In this document: piece after piece, positions 52,071 through 61,418 of the stretch
How positions within the stretch are numbered: the stretch's first letter is position 1
How the letters are laid out: each line of letters opens with the position of its first letter
Notes under the pieces: model-generated
Seen by the model: only the letters and a program-made list of their open reading frames with translations
What the model was told of the DNA's origin: nothing
The model's database searches: none
Source of the DNA: Maribacter_C sp047345145
GTDB lineage: Bacteria; Bacteroidota; Bacteroidia; Flavobacteriales; Flavobacteriaceae
Reading direction: 5' to 3'
Length of the DNA stretch: 64,000 bases
Assembly (NCBI RefSeq): GCF_047345145.1
Contig: NZ_JBLFER010000003.1
Coordinates: 248,001-312,000, forward strand
Program-made: the position numbers and the translations under genes

Positions 52071-54020
52071 ATGAAAAAATTCAAGTACATTTTTGTAATA
52101 CTGACGGTGATTTTAGCGAGTTGTGATGGAGATGATTTAGACATCCCTGCTGCTGTAACGCCAACCAATCTTTCAACGAGTTCATCTGTAAGTACCGACA
52201 ATTCTGGTACAGTTACTTTTACCGCCACGGCGACTGGAGCTAACTATTATCATTTTGATTTTGGTGATGGTACCTCCGCTTTGTCGAATACAGGGGTTGT
52301 TAGTAAAACATACAGCATGCTCGGTGATAATACTTACGATGTTGTCATAACTGCGGGAGCTGGTGAAGGAAAAACGGTTTCAGAAACTATTCAGGTTAAT
52401 GTTTCAATCGATTTTTCTGACCCTGAGAAGGTTACATTACTGACTAATGATAGCTCAAAAACTTGGTATTTGGCAGCTTCCCAACCAGGTCATTTAGGAT
52501 TAGGACCTGCACGGGAGGGTATTGATGGTGATTGGTGGTATCCAAAATGGTTTGTAGCTACACCTTTTGAAAAGTGTGGCAGTGAAGATTCGGATTGTCT
52601 TTGCGATGATGAATTAACCTTTTCTACTGATGGTAATGGAGGTTTGACATATACGCTGGATAATAAAGGACAAACCTATTTTAATGTGCTACATCAAGGA
52701 GTTGCTGGAGGATCAGGTGATACTGATTTATGTTATGATTTTGATACATCAGGGTCAAAAACAGTTTCACTTTCGCAAGTATCAGGAAACGTTCCTGATG
52801 ACCAGACCACGGGTGTTCAGATGAATTTCTCAGATGGAGGATTTATGGGCTACTATGTAGGTTCTTCAACATACGAAATTCTTTCTATCAGTGATGAATT
52901 ACTGTATGTAAGAACGTATGATACCGAAAATGGTGATTTAGCATGGTATCACAGGTTTAGCTCTACTCCCGATATCGATGATGGTGGAAACGGTAGTGAT
53001 GAAGTTGAACCAACAGTCGCGGCCGCTGCGCCAACGGTTCCAGAAGCCAACGTTATTTCAATGTTTAGCAATGCCTATACGGATGTTATGGTAGACACTT
53101 GGAGAACTGATTGGTCTGATGCAACATTTGAAGATATTATGGTTGCCGGAGATGATGTGAAAAAATATAGTGCATTGGGCTTTGTGGGTATCGAAACAGT
53201 TGCCAATCAAATTGATGCTTCAAGCATGACTCACTTTCACACAGATATTTGGACTGCTGATGCCACAGAATTTAAAATAAAATTAGTTGATTTCGGAGCT
53301 GACGGAGCATTTGACGGAGGAGATGATGTGGAACATGAAATAACCATTGCAAGTCCTGCACAAGGAGAATGGGTGAGTTTAGATATCCCATTATCTGATT
53401 TTGCCGGCTTGACAACGAAAATGAACATTGCTCAGCTTATTTATGTTGGTGCTCCTGCTCAGGCAAATACAGTGTATATTGATAATGTATACTTTTATGA
53501 TTCAGCTGATGCACCTGCTACTGAACCTACAACTGCAGCCCCTGCACCAATGCTAGCTGAAGCGGATGTCATCTCTATGTTTAGCAATGCTTATACTGAT
53601 GTTACCGTAGATACTTGGAGAACTGATTGGTCTGATGCTACATTTGAAGATATTATGATTGCTGGAGATGATGTAAAAAAATATAGCGCCCTGAACTTTG
53701 TTGGTATTGAAACTGTTTCAAGCCAGATAGATGCTTCTACAATGACCCATTTTCATACTGATATTTGGACAGGTGACGCCACGGAGTTCAGAATTAAATT
53801 AGTGGACTTTGGACCAGACGGGGCTTTTGATGGTGGTGATGATGTAGAACATGAAATCGCTATTACAAACCCAAATCCAGGAGAATGGGTAAGCTTAGAT
53901 ATTCCATTGACCGATTTTACTGGTTTGACCAATACAGCGAACATAGCACAATTAATTTATTCTGGAGACCCATCTGGGGCAATAACAGTCTATGTTGATA
54001 ATGTTTACTTTCATAAATAG
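52071..54020 (+). CDS. PKD lipoprotein with two tandem putative glycan-binding modules
   Basis: 649 residues. Lipoprotein signal MKKFKYIFVILTVILASC followed by acidic DGDDLD, like a surface lipoprotein export signal. PKD domain ~32-115 (YHFDFGDGTSALS). Residues ~116-310 form a Trp/Cys-rich domain (KTWYLAASQPGHLG, CGSEDSDCLCDD). Two near-identical modules at 313-484 and 485-649, each with DTWRTDWSDATFEDI, FHTDIWT and ending YVDNVYF-like. I infer a surface glucan-binding protein for the locus; no catalytic motif. Its first ~305 residues match the next gene's closely. Confidence 0.85.
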   Translation: MKKFKYIFVILTVILASCDGDDLDIPAAVTPTNLSTSSSVSTDNSGTVTFTATATGANYYHFDFGDGTSALSNTGVVSKTYSMLGDNTYDVVITAGAGEGKTVSETIQVNVSIDFSDPEKVTLLTNDSSKTWYLAASQPGHLGLGPAREGIDGDWWYPKWFVATPFEKCGSEDSDCLCDDELTFSTDGNGGLTYTLDNKGQTYFNVLHQGVAGGSGDTDLCYDFDTSGSKTVSLSQVSGNVPDDQTTGVQMNFSDGGFMGYYVGSSTYEILSISDELLYVRTYDTENGDLAWYHRFSSTPDIDDGGNGSDEVEPTVAAAAPTVPEANVISMFSNAYTDVMVDTWRTDWSDATFEDIMVAGDDVKKYSALGFVGIETVANQIDASSMTHFHTDIWTADATEFKIKLVDFGADGAFDGGDDVEHEITIASPAQGEWVSLDIPLSDFAGLTTKMNIAQLIYVGAPAQANTVYIDNVYFYDSADAPATEPTTAAPAPMLAEADVISMFSNAYTDVTVDTWRTDWSDATFEDIMIAGDDVKKYSALNFVGIETVSSQIDASTMTHFHTDIWTGDATEFRIKLVDFGPDGAFDGGDDVEHEIAITNPNPGEWVSLDIPLTDFTGLTNTANIAQLIYSGDPSGAITVYVDNVYFHK

Positions 54021-54066
54021 GAATTAATCAAGGGAACCTTACTTCTCTATTAAAATAAAAAGAACT

Positions 54067-56184
54067 ATGAAAAATTTTAAGTATTTATTTGTTTCGCTCT
54101 TGATAGTTATGGCTAGCTGTGATGGAGATGATTTAGACATTCCAGTTGCCGTAACACCAACTAATCTCACAGCAAGTTCAGCAGTTAGTGCTGATAACTC
54201 AGGTGAGGTAACTTTTACTGCCACAGCTACTGGAGCTAATTATTATCATTTTGACTTTGGTGATGGTTCATCAGCTTTATCGAATACAGGGGTTGTAACC
54301 AAAACTTACGATATGATTGGTGATAACACGTACACAGTTACTATAACAGCGGGCGCAGGTGAAGGAAAAACTGTTTCAGAAACATTACAAGTCAATGTTT
54401 CAATTGATTTTTCTGACCCAGAAACAGTAGCTCTCCTTACTAGCGGAGCTTCTAAAACATGGTTTTTAGCAGCTTCTCAGCCAGGTCACCTTGGTTTAGG
54501 TCCAGCTCGGGAGGGTATTGATGGTGATTGGTGGTATCCTAAATGGTATGTAGCAAGCGCTTTTGAAAAGTGTGGCAGTGAAGATTCAGATTGTCTTTGT
54601 GATGACGAGCTAACTTTCTCAGTTGATGCTAACGGGGCCTTATCTTATGAATTAGATAACAAAGGACAAACTTATTTTAACGTAGGTCATAAAGCAGTTG
54701 TTGGTGGTGCAGAAGATCAGGATTTTTGTTACGATTTTGATACATCAGGATCAAAGGCCGTTGTACTTTCGCAAGTTTCAGGTAATGTTCCAGATGAGGA
54801 GACCACTGGCATTCAAATGAATTTTTCCGATGGAGGGTTTATGGGGTATTATGTAGGTTCATCATCCTATGAGATTCTATCTATCAGTGACGACTTACTA
54901 TATGTGCGAACCTACGATACTGAAAACGACGAATTAGCTTGGTATCATAGGTTTACCGCTGCACCTTCGACTGATGTTGGAGAGGAGAGTCTTGAGACTG
55001 TTTTTACAAATTTAGTATGGTCTGATGAGTTTGATGTTGATGGAGCTCCAAATCCGGCAAATTGGGGATACGATCTTGGCGCAGGTGGCTGGGGTAATGG
55101 TGAAGCGCAGACATATACTGATGATGCAGAGAATGTTATAGTTGAGGGTGGAGTGCTTAAAATTACTGCCAAGGCAACTAGTGGTGGAGGTGGTAATGTC
55201 AAACACTACTATGATGATGCTACATTAATTGGCGCTGGTGGAACTTCTTCAACAATCGAAAATTTTGAAGGAACAGCTCCCGTTTTTGAAGCTTTTGGCG
55301 GTAATGCTACTACGGTTATCGCAAACCCAGATGCTTCAGGCTTGAATACATCAACAATGGTTGCAGAATCTGTTAAAGGCAGTGGTGCTGAAGTTTGGGC
55401 AGGCTCATTTTTTGATCTGGCCACTCCACTAGATTTGGTTAACTCTACAAGTATAAGTTTGAAAACGTGGTCTCCTGCAGTAGGTGCAGTAGTTAGACTA
55501 AAGATTGAAGACCAAGGAGATAATACCAAGTTTATTGAGATTGATGCAAATACAACCGTAGCAGAGGCATGGGAGACATTGACTTTTGACCTTAGTGCTG
55601 CAGCCCCAGCTGTTGATCCAGCTGTGAATTATAATAGATTCGTGTTATTCTTTGATTTTGGAGTTAGTCCTAGTGGCGATGGTGCATATACTTCTGCACG
55701 TATTAAATCGGAGAACCTATATGAGTTTACTTACGGTAGAGTAGAGGTAAGAGCTAAATTACCTTCAGCAGGTGGTACTTGGCCAGCATTATGGGCTTTA
55801 GGAGCTAATTTTGATCAAGTAGGATGGCCAGAAAGTGGTGAAATTGATATCATGGAGCATGTTGGTAACAACCCAAATACAATTTCTAGTGCATTACATT
55901 ACCCTGGAAATTCAGGTGGTAATGCTGTAACCAGCTCTACTTCTGTTCCAACAGCAACATCAGAATTTCATAATTATACTGTAGAATGGACTGCAGATAG
56001 CATTAAATTCGTTGTTGATGATGAATTAATACACACTAGCTTTGTTAACGCAAGTGACACACCTTTTAATAGTGATTTCTTCTTTATCATGAATATTGCG
56101 ATGGGTGGCACACTTGGCGGTGCTATTGATGATGCATTTACAGAAGATACCATGGAAGTAGATTACATTAGAGTATATCAATAG
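54067..56184 (+). CDS. GH16 beta-glucanase lipoprotein with a module inserted in the catalytic domain
   Basis: 705 residues. Lipoprotein signal ending VMASC, then DGDDLD. Residues 1-305 copy the PKD and Trp/Cys domains of the gene before. GH16 starts ~313 (LVWSDEFDVDG), runs to LKITAKATSGG (~372), is broken by ~160 residues (377-538), and resumes at YTSARIKSENLYEFTYGRVE. The catalytic signature ESGEIDIMEH is intact (Glu592, Asp594, Glu597). The insert is beta-rich and carbohydrate-binding-like. Endo-beta-1,3-glucanase (laminarinase) activity is inferred from the family and locus. Starts 46 nt after its neighbour. Confidence 0.9.
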   Translation: MKNFKYLFVSLLIVMASCDGDDLDIPVAVTPTNLTASSAVSADNSGEVTFTATATGANYYHFDFGDGSSALSNTGVVTKTYDMIGDNTYTVTITAGAGEGKTVSETLQVNVSIDFSDPETVALLTSGASKTWFLAASQPGHLGLGPAREGIDGDWWYPKWYVASAFEKCGSEDSDCLCDDELTFSVDANGALSYELDNKGQTYFNVGHKAVVGGAEDQDFCYDFDTSGSKAVVLSQVSGNVPDEETTGIQMNFSDGGFMGYYVGSSSYEILSISDDLLYVRTYDTENDELAWYHRFTAAPSTDVGEESLETVFTNLVWSDEFDVDGAPNPANWGYDLGAGGWGNGEAQTYTDDAENVIVEGGVLKITAKATSGGGGNVKHYYDDATLIGAGGTSSTIENFEGTAPVFEAFGGNATTVIANPDASGLNTSTMVAESVKGSGAEVWAGSFFDLATPLDLVNSTSISLKTWSPAVGAVVRLKIEDQGDNTKFIEIDANTTVAEAWETLTFDLSAAAPAVDPAVNYNRFVLFFDFGVSPSGDGAYTSARIKSENLYEFTYGRVEVRAKLPSAGGTWPALWALGANFDQVGWPESGEIDIMEHVGNNPNTISSALHYPGNSGGNAVTSSTSVPTATSEFHNYTVEWTADSIKFVVDDELIHTSFVNASDTPFNSDFFFIMNIAMGGTLGGAIDDAFTEDTMEVDYIRVYQ
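55195..55680 (+). other. Coding segment of the module inserted in GH16
   Basis: Codons 377-538 of the GH16 gene. It opens NVKHYYDD, with FEGTAPVFEAFGGNAT, NPDASGLNTSTMVAES and YNRFVLFFDFG, a pattern of beta-sandwich glycan-binding modules in flavobacterial secreted proteins. Boundaries are estimated from the flanking GH16 strands and are good to a few residues. Confidence 0.65.
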
Positions 56185-56207
56185 TATATTTGAATTGTTG
56201 AATATAG

Positions 56208-56240
56208 GCCAATGGACTTCCCCCACCATTGGCTTTTTTT
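56208..56240 (+). terminator. Intrinsic terminator after the GH16 gene
   Basis: GCCAATGG (56208-56215) pairs with CCATTGGC (56226-56233), then TTTTTTT. It splits the locus into regulator-to-GH16 and transporter-to-GPH transcripts. Confidence 0.92.
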
Positions 56241-56337
56241 GTCTTACACTATGTCAGGGTTGCAAGATTTTCATTTTTACAACTTTACCATAAAAGCGAG
56301 TTCCTTATAAAGCAGATTTGTTTAAAAAGCATTTAGA

Positions 56338-57873
56338 ATGTCTAAAAAACTAATATTCATTTCGTTTGTAGTCTCCTTGGGAGGTTTTTTGTTTGGATTC
56401 GATGCTGGAATTATTTCTGGAGTAATGAATTTTGCAGGGCCTGAATTTAACTTGACCGAACTACAATCAGGTTGGGTGGTAAGTTCTCCTTCTTTTGCTG
56501 CTATGATTGCCATGATATTTTCAGGAAGATTGAGCGATTTCTATGGTCGAAAGAAGCTCCTTTTAATTGTTGCGTTCTTATATGCTCTCTCGGCTTTGAT
56601 GTCTGCGTATGCAGGGTCTTATGAAATGCTTTATATCGCCAGAATGATTGGTGGTTTAGCTTTTGGCGCAGCACTAGTTTTAGCCCCGATGTACATTGCA
56701 GAAATATCGACAGCGGAGAACAGAGGGAAATTAGTTTCAATTCAACAACTTAATATTGTTTTAGGGTTTTTTGCCGCTTTTTTTAGCAACTACCTTTTTA
56801 ATAAGTACGCAACGGATAGCTCTTTTTTGACCGAAAAAAATGTCTGGCGATGGATGTTGGGCGTTGAACTAATTCCAGCTTTGTTATATTTCACTGCTTT
56901 GTTTTTTGTTCCTAGAAGCCCGCGTTGGTTATATCTTAAAAGCAAATTCGATGAAGCGAAATCGGTACTTAATAGCGTTCATGGTAATGAAACAGGCTCA
57001 ATTGAAATAGATTCAATTGAAGAAAGCATAAAGGCAGATAAAACTGCTTCAAAAGTTGCCATTAAAGATCTTCTTAAGCCAGCACTTCGGTTTATTTTAA
57101 TCGTAGGATTGGTTGTAGGAGTACTTCAGCAAATAACAGGAATAAATGCCGTTTATTTTTATGCCACATCCATTTTTAAACAAACGGGTATTGGAACGGA
57201 TGCTGCATTTTCATCAGGTGTGTTATTAAGTACGATTTCTGTAATCTTCACATTTGTAGCGATGTATTTAATTGATAGAATGGGCAGAAGACCCTTGTTA
57301 TTGATCGGTACTGCAGGAATTGCGATAAGTTTATTGCTATGTGCATACGGGTTTAATAAAGCTACATATCAGTTAACACCTAATGCAATTGCTCAGCTTG
57401 AATTTGAAGGGGTCAATAATTTGGAAGCATATACCAATAAGTTATACGAAAACGATGTTGATTTTAAAAATGACATGAAATTGGCTTTAGGTAATCAGGT
57501 TTATAGCAAAAATGATGGAGCAATTTTAGAGGTGGCAACTACAGTAAATGCAACTTTGATTTTAATTGGGATACTTGGCTTTATTGCCTGCTTTGCATTT
57601 TCATTAGGACCCGTAATGTGGGTTTTATTATCTGAGTTATTTCCGAATAAATATAGAGGATTAGCCATAGGTGTAATCGCCTTTATAAATTCATTAATAA
57701 GTTCCTTGGTGCAGTTAGTATTTCCGTGGGAATTATCAAATCTAGGTAACGCTTTAACCTTTTTCATCTTTGGAGCAATTGCCCTCGTCGGGTTCTTTGT
57801 CATGTTGAAAATTTTACCTGAAACGAAAGGGAAATCCCTGGAACAAATAGAAAAAGAATTGGTGAAAAACTGA
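56338..57873 (+). CDS. Sugar-porter family MFS transporter
   Basis: 511 residues, twelve helices with a longer periplasmic loop in the second half. Sugar-porter marks: GGFLFGFDAGIISG, GRLSDFYGRKKL, FVPRSPRWLYLKS (PxSPRWL variant), QQITGINAVYFYATSIF, DRMGRRPLLL and the late PETKGKSLEQIE. Close to XylE/GLUT-like proton-sugar symporters. Likely imports glucose or a small oligosaccharide for the glucan locus. Confidence 0.92.
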   Translation: MSKKLIFISFVVSLGGFLFGFDAGIISGVMNFAGPEFNLTELQSGWVVSSPSFAAMIAMIFSGRLSDFYGRKKLLLIVAFLYALSALMSAYAGSYEMLYIARMIGGLAFGAALVLAPMYIAEISTAENRGKLVSIQQLNIVLGFFAAFFSNYLFNKYATDSSFLTEKNVWRWMLGVELIPALLYFTALFFVPRSPRWLYLKSKFDEAKSVLNSVHGNETGSIEIDSIEESIKADKTASKVAIKDLLKPALRFILIVGLVVGVLQQITGINAVYFYATSIFKQTGIGTDAAFSSGVLLSTISVIFTFVAMYLIDRMGRRPLLLIGTAGIAISLLLCAYGFNKATYQLTPNAIAQLEFEGVNNLEAYTNKLYENDVDFKNDMKLALGNQVYSKNDGAILEVATTVNATLILIGILGFIACFAFSLGPVMWVLLSELFPNKYRGLAIGVIAFINSLISSLVQLVFPWELSNLGNALTFFIFGAIALVGFFVMLKILPETKGKSLEQIEKELVKN

Positions 57874-57944
57874 TTTTAAAATAAGTGAATAATTAAATAG
57901 AACCCTTGCAAAAAAAAAGATAATTAAAGGGTATTTATGAGAGA

Positions 57945-60900
57945 ATGATTAAGGATATAATGCATATAGGAGAAATAGAAGCTCAATTTAATGAGCCAAT
58001 AGTAGAGGGAAAATTAGTTGATTTCGAAAACGAGAAATACTATAAAATTTCAAATAGCGACGGTATGCGTCCATTTTTTATGAGCATCGTCAGTGATTCG
58101 AATCATTGGATGTTTATCTCGAGCAATGGTGGATTATCCGCTGGAAGAAAGGATTCCGGATACGCGCTATTTCCGTATTACACAGATGATAAAATTACAG
58201 AGTCAGCTGATATTACCGGTAGTAAGACTATTTTGAGAATTCAATCGGAAGGAAAAATCAAACTATGGGAGCCATTCTCAGAGCGGTATTTAGGCATTTA
58301 CAATATCACCAGAAATCTATATAAGAACAGCTATGGAAATAGGGTGATTTTCGAGGAAGTCAATAACGATCTCGGTTTAACTTTTCGATACCAATGGAGT
58401 TCTAGTGACCAATATGGTTTCGTTAAAAAATCCACCCTAGTTAATGATTCCTCTGAACAAATTGAAGTCACAGTTTTAGATGGTATCCAAAATATAATGC
58501 CATATGGCGTAGATACAAGCTTACAAGCAATGAGCAGTAATCTGGTTGATGCGTATAAGAAGAATGAATTGCAAGCAGAGGTGGGCTTAGGAATTTACAC
58601 CTTAAGCGCTATTATTGTTGATAAAGCGGAACCTAGCGAGGCTCTTAAGGCCTCTACAGTGTGGTCTTTGGGAATAGAAAATCCAAAATATTTGGTTTCC
58701 TCCTTGCAACTAAACGCTTTTCGAAAAGGTAGAGGTATTACCAAAGAAGAAGATGTTAGGGCAGAGAAGGGCGCATACTTTATTATTGCTAATATGAGTT
58801 TGCAAGCCAATTCGGAAAAGGAATGGATGTTTATTGCTGATGTAAATCAATCTATAAGTGCCATAACCCGTATTTCGGAACAAATCAGAAAGGGCAACAA
58901 TTTGAAATCAGCAATTCTAGAAGATATCGAAAAAGGTACGCAACATCTGTTAGAATTAAACGCTGCGGCTGACGGTATGCAATTGACAGCCGACAAACTC
59001 AGAAATACGAGGCACTTTGCAAATACGCTATTCAATATAATGCGTGGTGGTATTTTTGATGAGAATTATCAAATTGAGAGGTCAGACTTTGTAAAATATA
59101 TAGAAAAGGCGAATCTAAAGGTTTTCAAACATAAGGAGGATCTGCTTAATGATTTACCAGAAACTTTTTCATTGTCACATATAAGAAAGGTTGTCAGTAA
59201 TCTTCAAGACCAAAACGAGGATAAGAATTTTAAAAGACTCTGTTTCGAGTACCTACCCTTAAAATTTAGTAGAAGACATGGCGACCCTAGTAGGCCATGG
59301 AACAAGTTTGCAATCAATACTAAAAACGAGGATGGTTCTAAAATTCTAGATTATCAAGGTAACTGGAGAGATATCTTCCAAAACTGGGAAGCTTTGGCGC
59401 ATTCATATCCAGATTTTATGGAAAATATGATTCATAAATTCTTGAATGCGACCACCTTTGATGGTTATAATCCATATCGAGTTACCAAAGATGGTTTTGA
59501 TTGGGAAACTATTGAGCCAGACGACCCTTGGTCATATATTGGGTATTGGGGAGATCACCAAATTATTTATTTGCTCAAGTTCTTAGAGTTTATAGAAAAG
59601 CATGCCCCAAGTACATTGGCCAAATACTTTGATCAAGATATTTTTGTTTATGCAAATGTTCCGTATAAAATAAAAAGCTATTCAGAAATTTTAAAAAACC
59701 CGAAAGATACTATAGTTCTAGATACGGAATCAGAGCAAAATATCATTCAAAAAAGAAAGGAACTTGGCGCCGATGGCGCATTGCTAAGAGATGCTAATTC
59801 TTTTATTTATAAGGTTAACCTGATTGAAAAATTATTAGCAACAGTTTTGGCTAAAATGTCAAACTTTATTCCAGAAGGTGGTATTTGGATGAATACCCAA
59901 AGACCAGAATGGAACGATGCTAATAATGCCTTGGTGGGTAATGGTGTTTCAATGGTCACGCTTTATTATTTAAGAAGATTCTTGAATTTTTTCGAAAATG
60001 TCATGCAAAATTCAGCTCAAGAAAGACATCAAATCTCCGAAGAGCTTTTGGTATTCTTCTATGGAATTATGGATACCCTAAGTGCAAATATTACCATCCT
60101 TTCCGATAAAATTTCCGATGTTGATCGAAAATCTATCCTTGACGGACTAGGTGATGCTGGAAGCAAATATAGAAACACTATTTACGAAAACGGATTTAGC
60201 AGCGATAAAGGTGAAATTTCGAAAACTACTTTATTAGCTTTCCTTTCCGTATCAAAACAGTATTTAGATCACGCTATCAAAGCAAATCAAAGACCTGATA
60301 AATTGTTTCATGCCTATAATTTAATGACGGTGGAGAGCGATTCGGAAGTTTCGATATCCTATTTGCCGGAAATGCTGGAAGGGCAAGTGGCTGTTTTGAG
60401 CTCAGGTTATATTTCTGGTGAAGCATCTCTAGAGGTATTGAATGCTTTAAAAAATAGTGCCTTGTTTAGGGAAGATCAATACAGTTATGTCCTATATCCG
60501 AACAGACAATTACCAAGATTTGTTCAGAAGAATGTAATACCAACAGACCAAGCTGAGACATCTCAATTGATACAGCAATTGGTGAAAGATGGCGACGGTA
60601 GTGTTATTGAAAAAGATGTAAACGGAAAGTATCATTTTAACGGTAAGTTCAATAACGCTGATAGTTTAAAAAGCGCATTAGCACAATTACCCGAAGGACA
60701 ATACGGAGAACTGGTCGAGAATGATACGCAATTGCTTTTGGATGTTTTTGAAGCCATTTTTGACCATAAGTCCTTTACAGGAAGATCAGGCACATTTTAT
60801 GGCTACGAGGGCCTAGGTTCTATTTACTGGCATATGGTTTCTAAGTTGTTATTAAGTGTGCAAGAAATATGCCTAAAGGCGATAGCGTCAAATGAAAATG

Positions 60901-61415
60901 AAACTGTAATTGGCGGACTTTTAGATCATTACTATGAAATTAATGAAGGTATAGGAGTGCATAAGTCACCTGATTTATACGGCGCATTTCCCACGGACCC
61001 TTATTCTCATACACCAGGTGGAAAAGGCGCACAGCAACCTGGTATGACGGGACAAGTAAAAGAAGATATTTTATGTCGTTTTGGAGAGTTGGGAGTATTT
61101 GTTTCTGACGGAAACCTTGTTTTCGATCCAAGCTTATTGAGGAAAGAAGAGTTTTTAAAAGAACCCATGACTTTCGAATATATAACCATGCATGGAGAGG
61201 AAAGACAAATTGTACTAAAGGAAAATACACTTGCCTTTACTTATTGCCAAGTTCCCATAATTTATGAATTAGGAGACAAAATTGGTATGCGAGTTGAATC
61301 AAATGCTAAGAATGTGATTGAAACCGATATGCTAGTTCTTGACTCGGATACCAGCCGTAAAATATTTCAGAGAACAGGAGAAATCGATAGAATTGTAGTG
61401 TATATCAACAAGTAA
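57945..61415 (+). CDS. Putative beta-1,3-glucan phosphorylase (GH149/GH161-like)
   Basis: 1156 residues, no signal peptide, so cytoplasmic. The organisation fits GH94-related phosphorylases: an N-terminal beta-sandwich (~20-320; SSNGGLSAGRKDSGYALFPY), a helical linker and an (alpha/alpha)6 barrel. Candidate active-site block PDDPWSYIGYWGDHQ (525-539) and GGIWMNTQRPEWNDANNALV; a C-terminal GGKGAQQPGMTGQVKEDI block may bind phosphate. I assign it from size, fold cues and neighbours: it would split beta-1,3-oligoglucans with phosphate to glucose-1-phosphate. GH149 versus GH161 is not settled. Start ATG 57945; M6 at 57960 is possible. Confidence 0.75.
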   Translation: MIKDIMHIGEIEAQFNEPIVEGKLVDFENEKYYKISNSDGMRPFFMSIVSDSNHWMFISSNGGLSAGRKDSGYALFPYYTDDKITESADITGSKTILRIQSEGKIKLWEPFSERYLGIYNITRNLYKNSYGNRVIFEEVNNDLGLTFRYQWSSSDQYGFVKKSTLVNDSSEQIEVTVLDGIQNIMPYGVDTSLQAMSSNLVDAYKKNELQAEVGLGIYTLSAIIVDKAEPSEALKASTVWSLGIENPKYLVSSLQLNAFRKGRGITKEEDVRAEKGAYFIIANMSLQANSEKEWMFIADVNQSISAITRISEQIRKGNNLKSAILEDIEKGTQHLLELNAAADGMQLTADKLRNTRHFANTLFNIMRGGIFDENYQIERSDFVKYIEKANLKVFKHKEDLLNDLPETFSLSHIRKVVSNLQDQNEDKNFKRLCFEYLPLKFSRRHGDPSRPWNKFAINTKNEDGSKILDYQGNWRDIFQNWEALAHSYPDFMENMIHKFLNATTFDGYNPYRVTKDGFDWETIEPDDPWSYIGYWGDHQIIYLLKFLEFIEKHAPSTLAKYFDQDIFVYANVPYKIKSYSEILKNPKDTIVLDTESEQNIIQKRKELGADGALLRDANSFIYKVNLIEKLLATVLAKMSNFIPEGGIWMNTQRPEWNDANNALVGNGVSMVTLYYLRRFLNFFENVMQNSAQERHQISEELLVFFYGIMDTLSANITILSDKISDVDRKSILDGLGDAGSKYRNTIYENGFSSDKGEISKTTLLAFLSVSKQYLDHAIKANQRPDKLFHAYNLMTVESDSEVSISYLPEMLEGQVAVLSSGYISGEASLEVLNALKNSALFREDQYSYVLYPNRQLPRFVQKNVIPTDQAETSQLIQQLVKDGDGSVIEKDVNGKYHFNGKFNNADSLKSALAQLPEGQYGELVENDTQLLLDVFEAIFDHKSFTGRSGTFYGYEGLGSIYWHMVSKLLLSVQEICLKAIASNENETVIGGLLDHYYEINEGIGVHKSPDLYGAFPTDPYSHTPGGKGAQQPGMTGQVKEDILCRFGELGVFVSDGNLVFDPSLLRKEEFLKEPMTFEYITMHGEERQIVLKENTLAFTYCQVPIIYELGDKIGMRVESNAKNVIETDMLVLDSDTSRKIFQRTGEIDRIVVYINK

Positions 61416-61418
61416 TTT

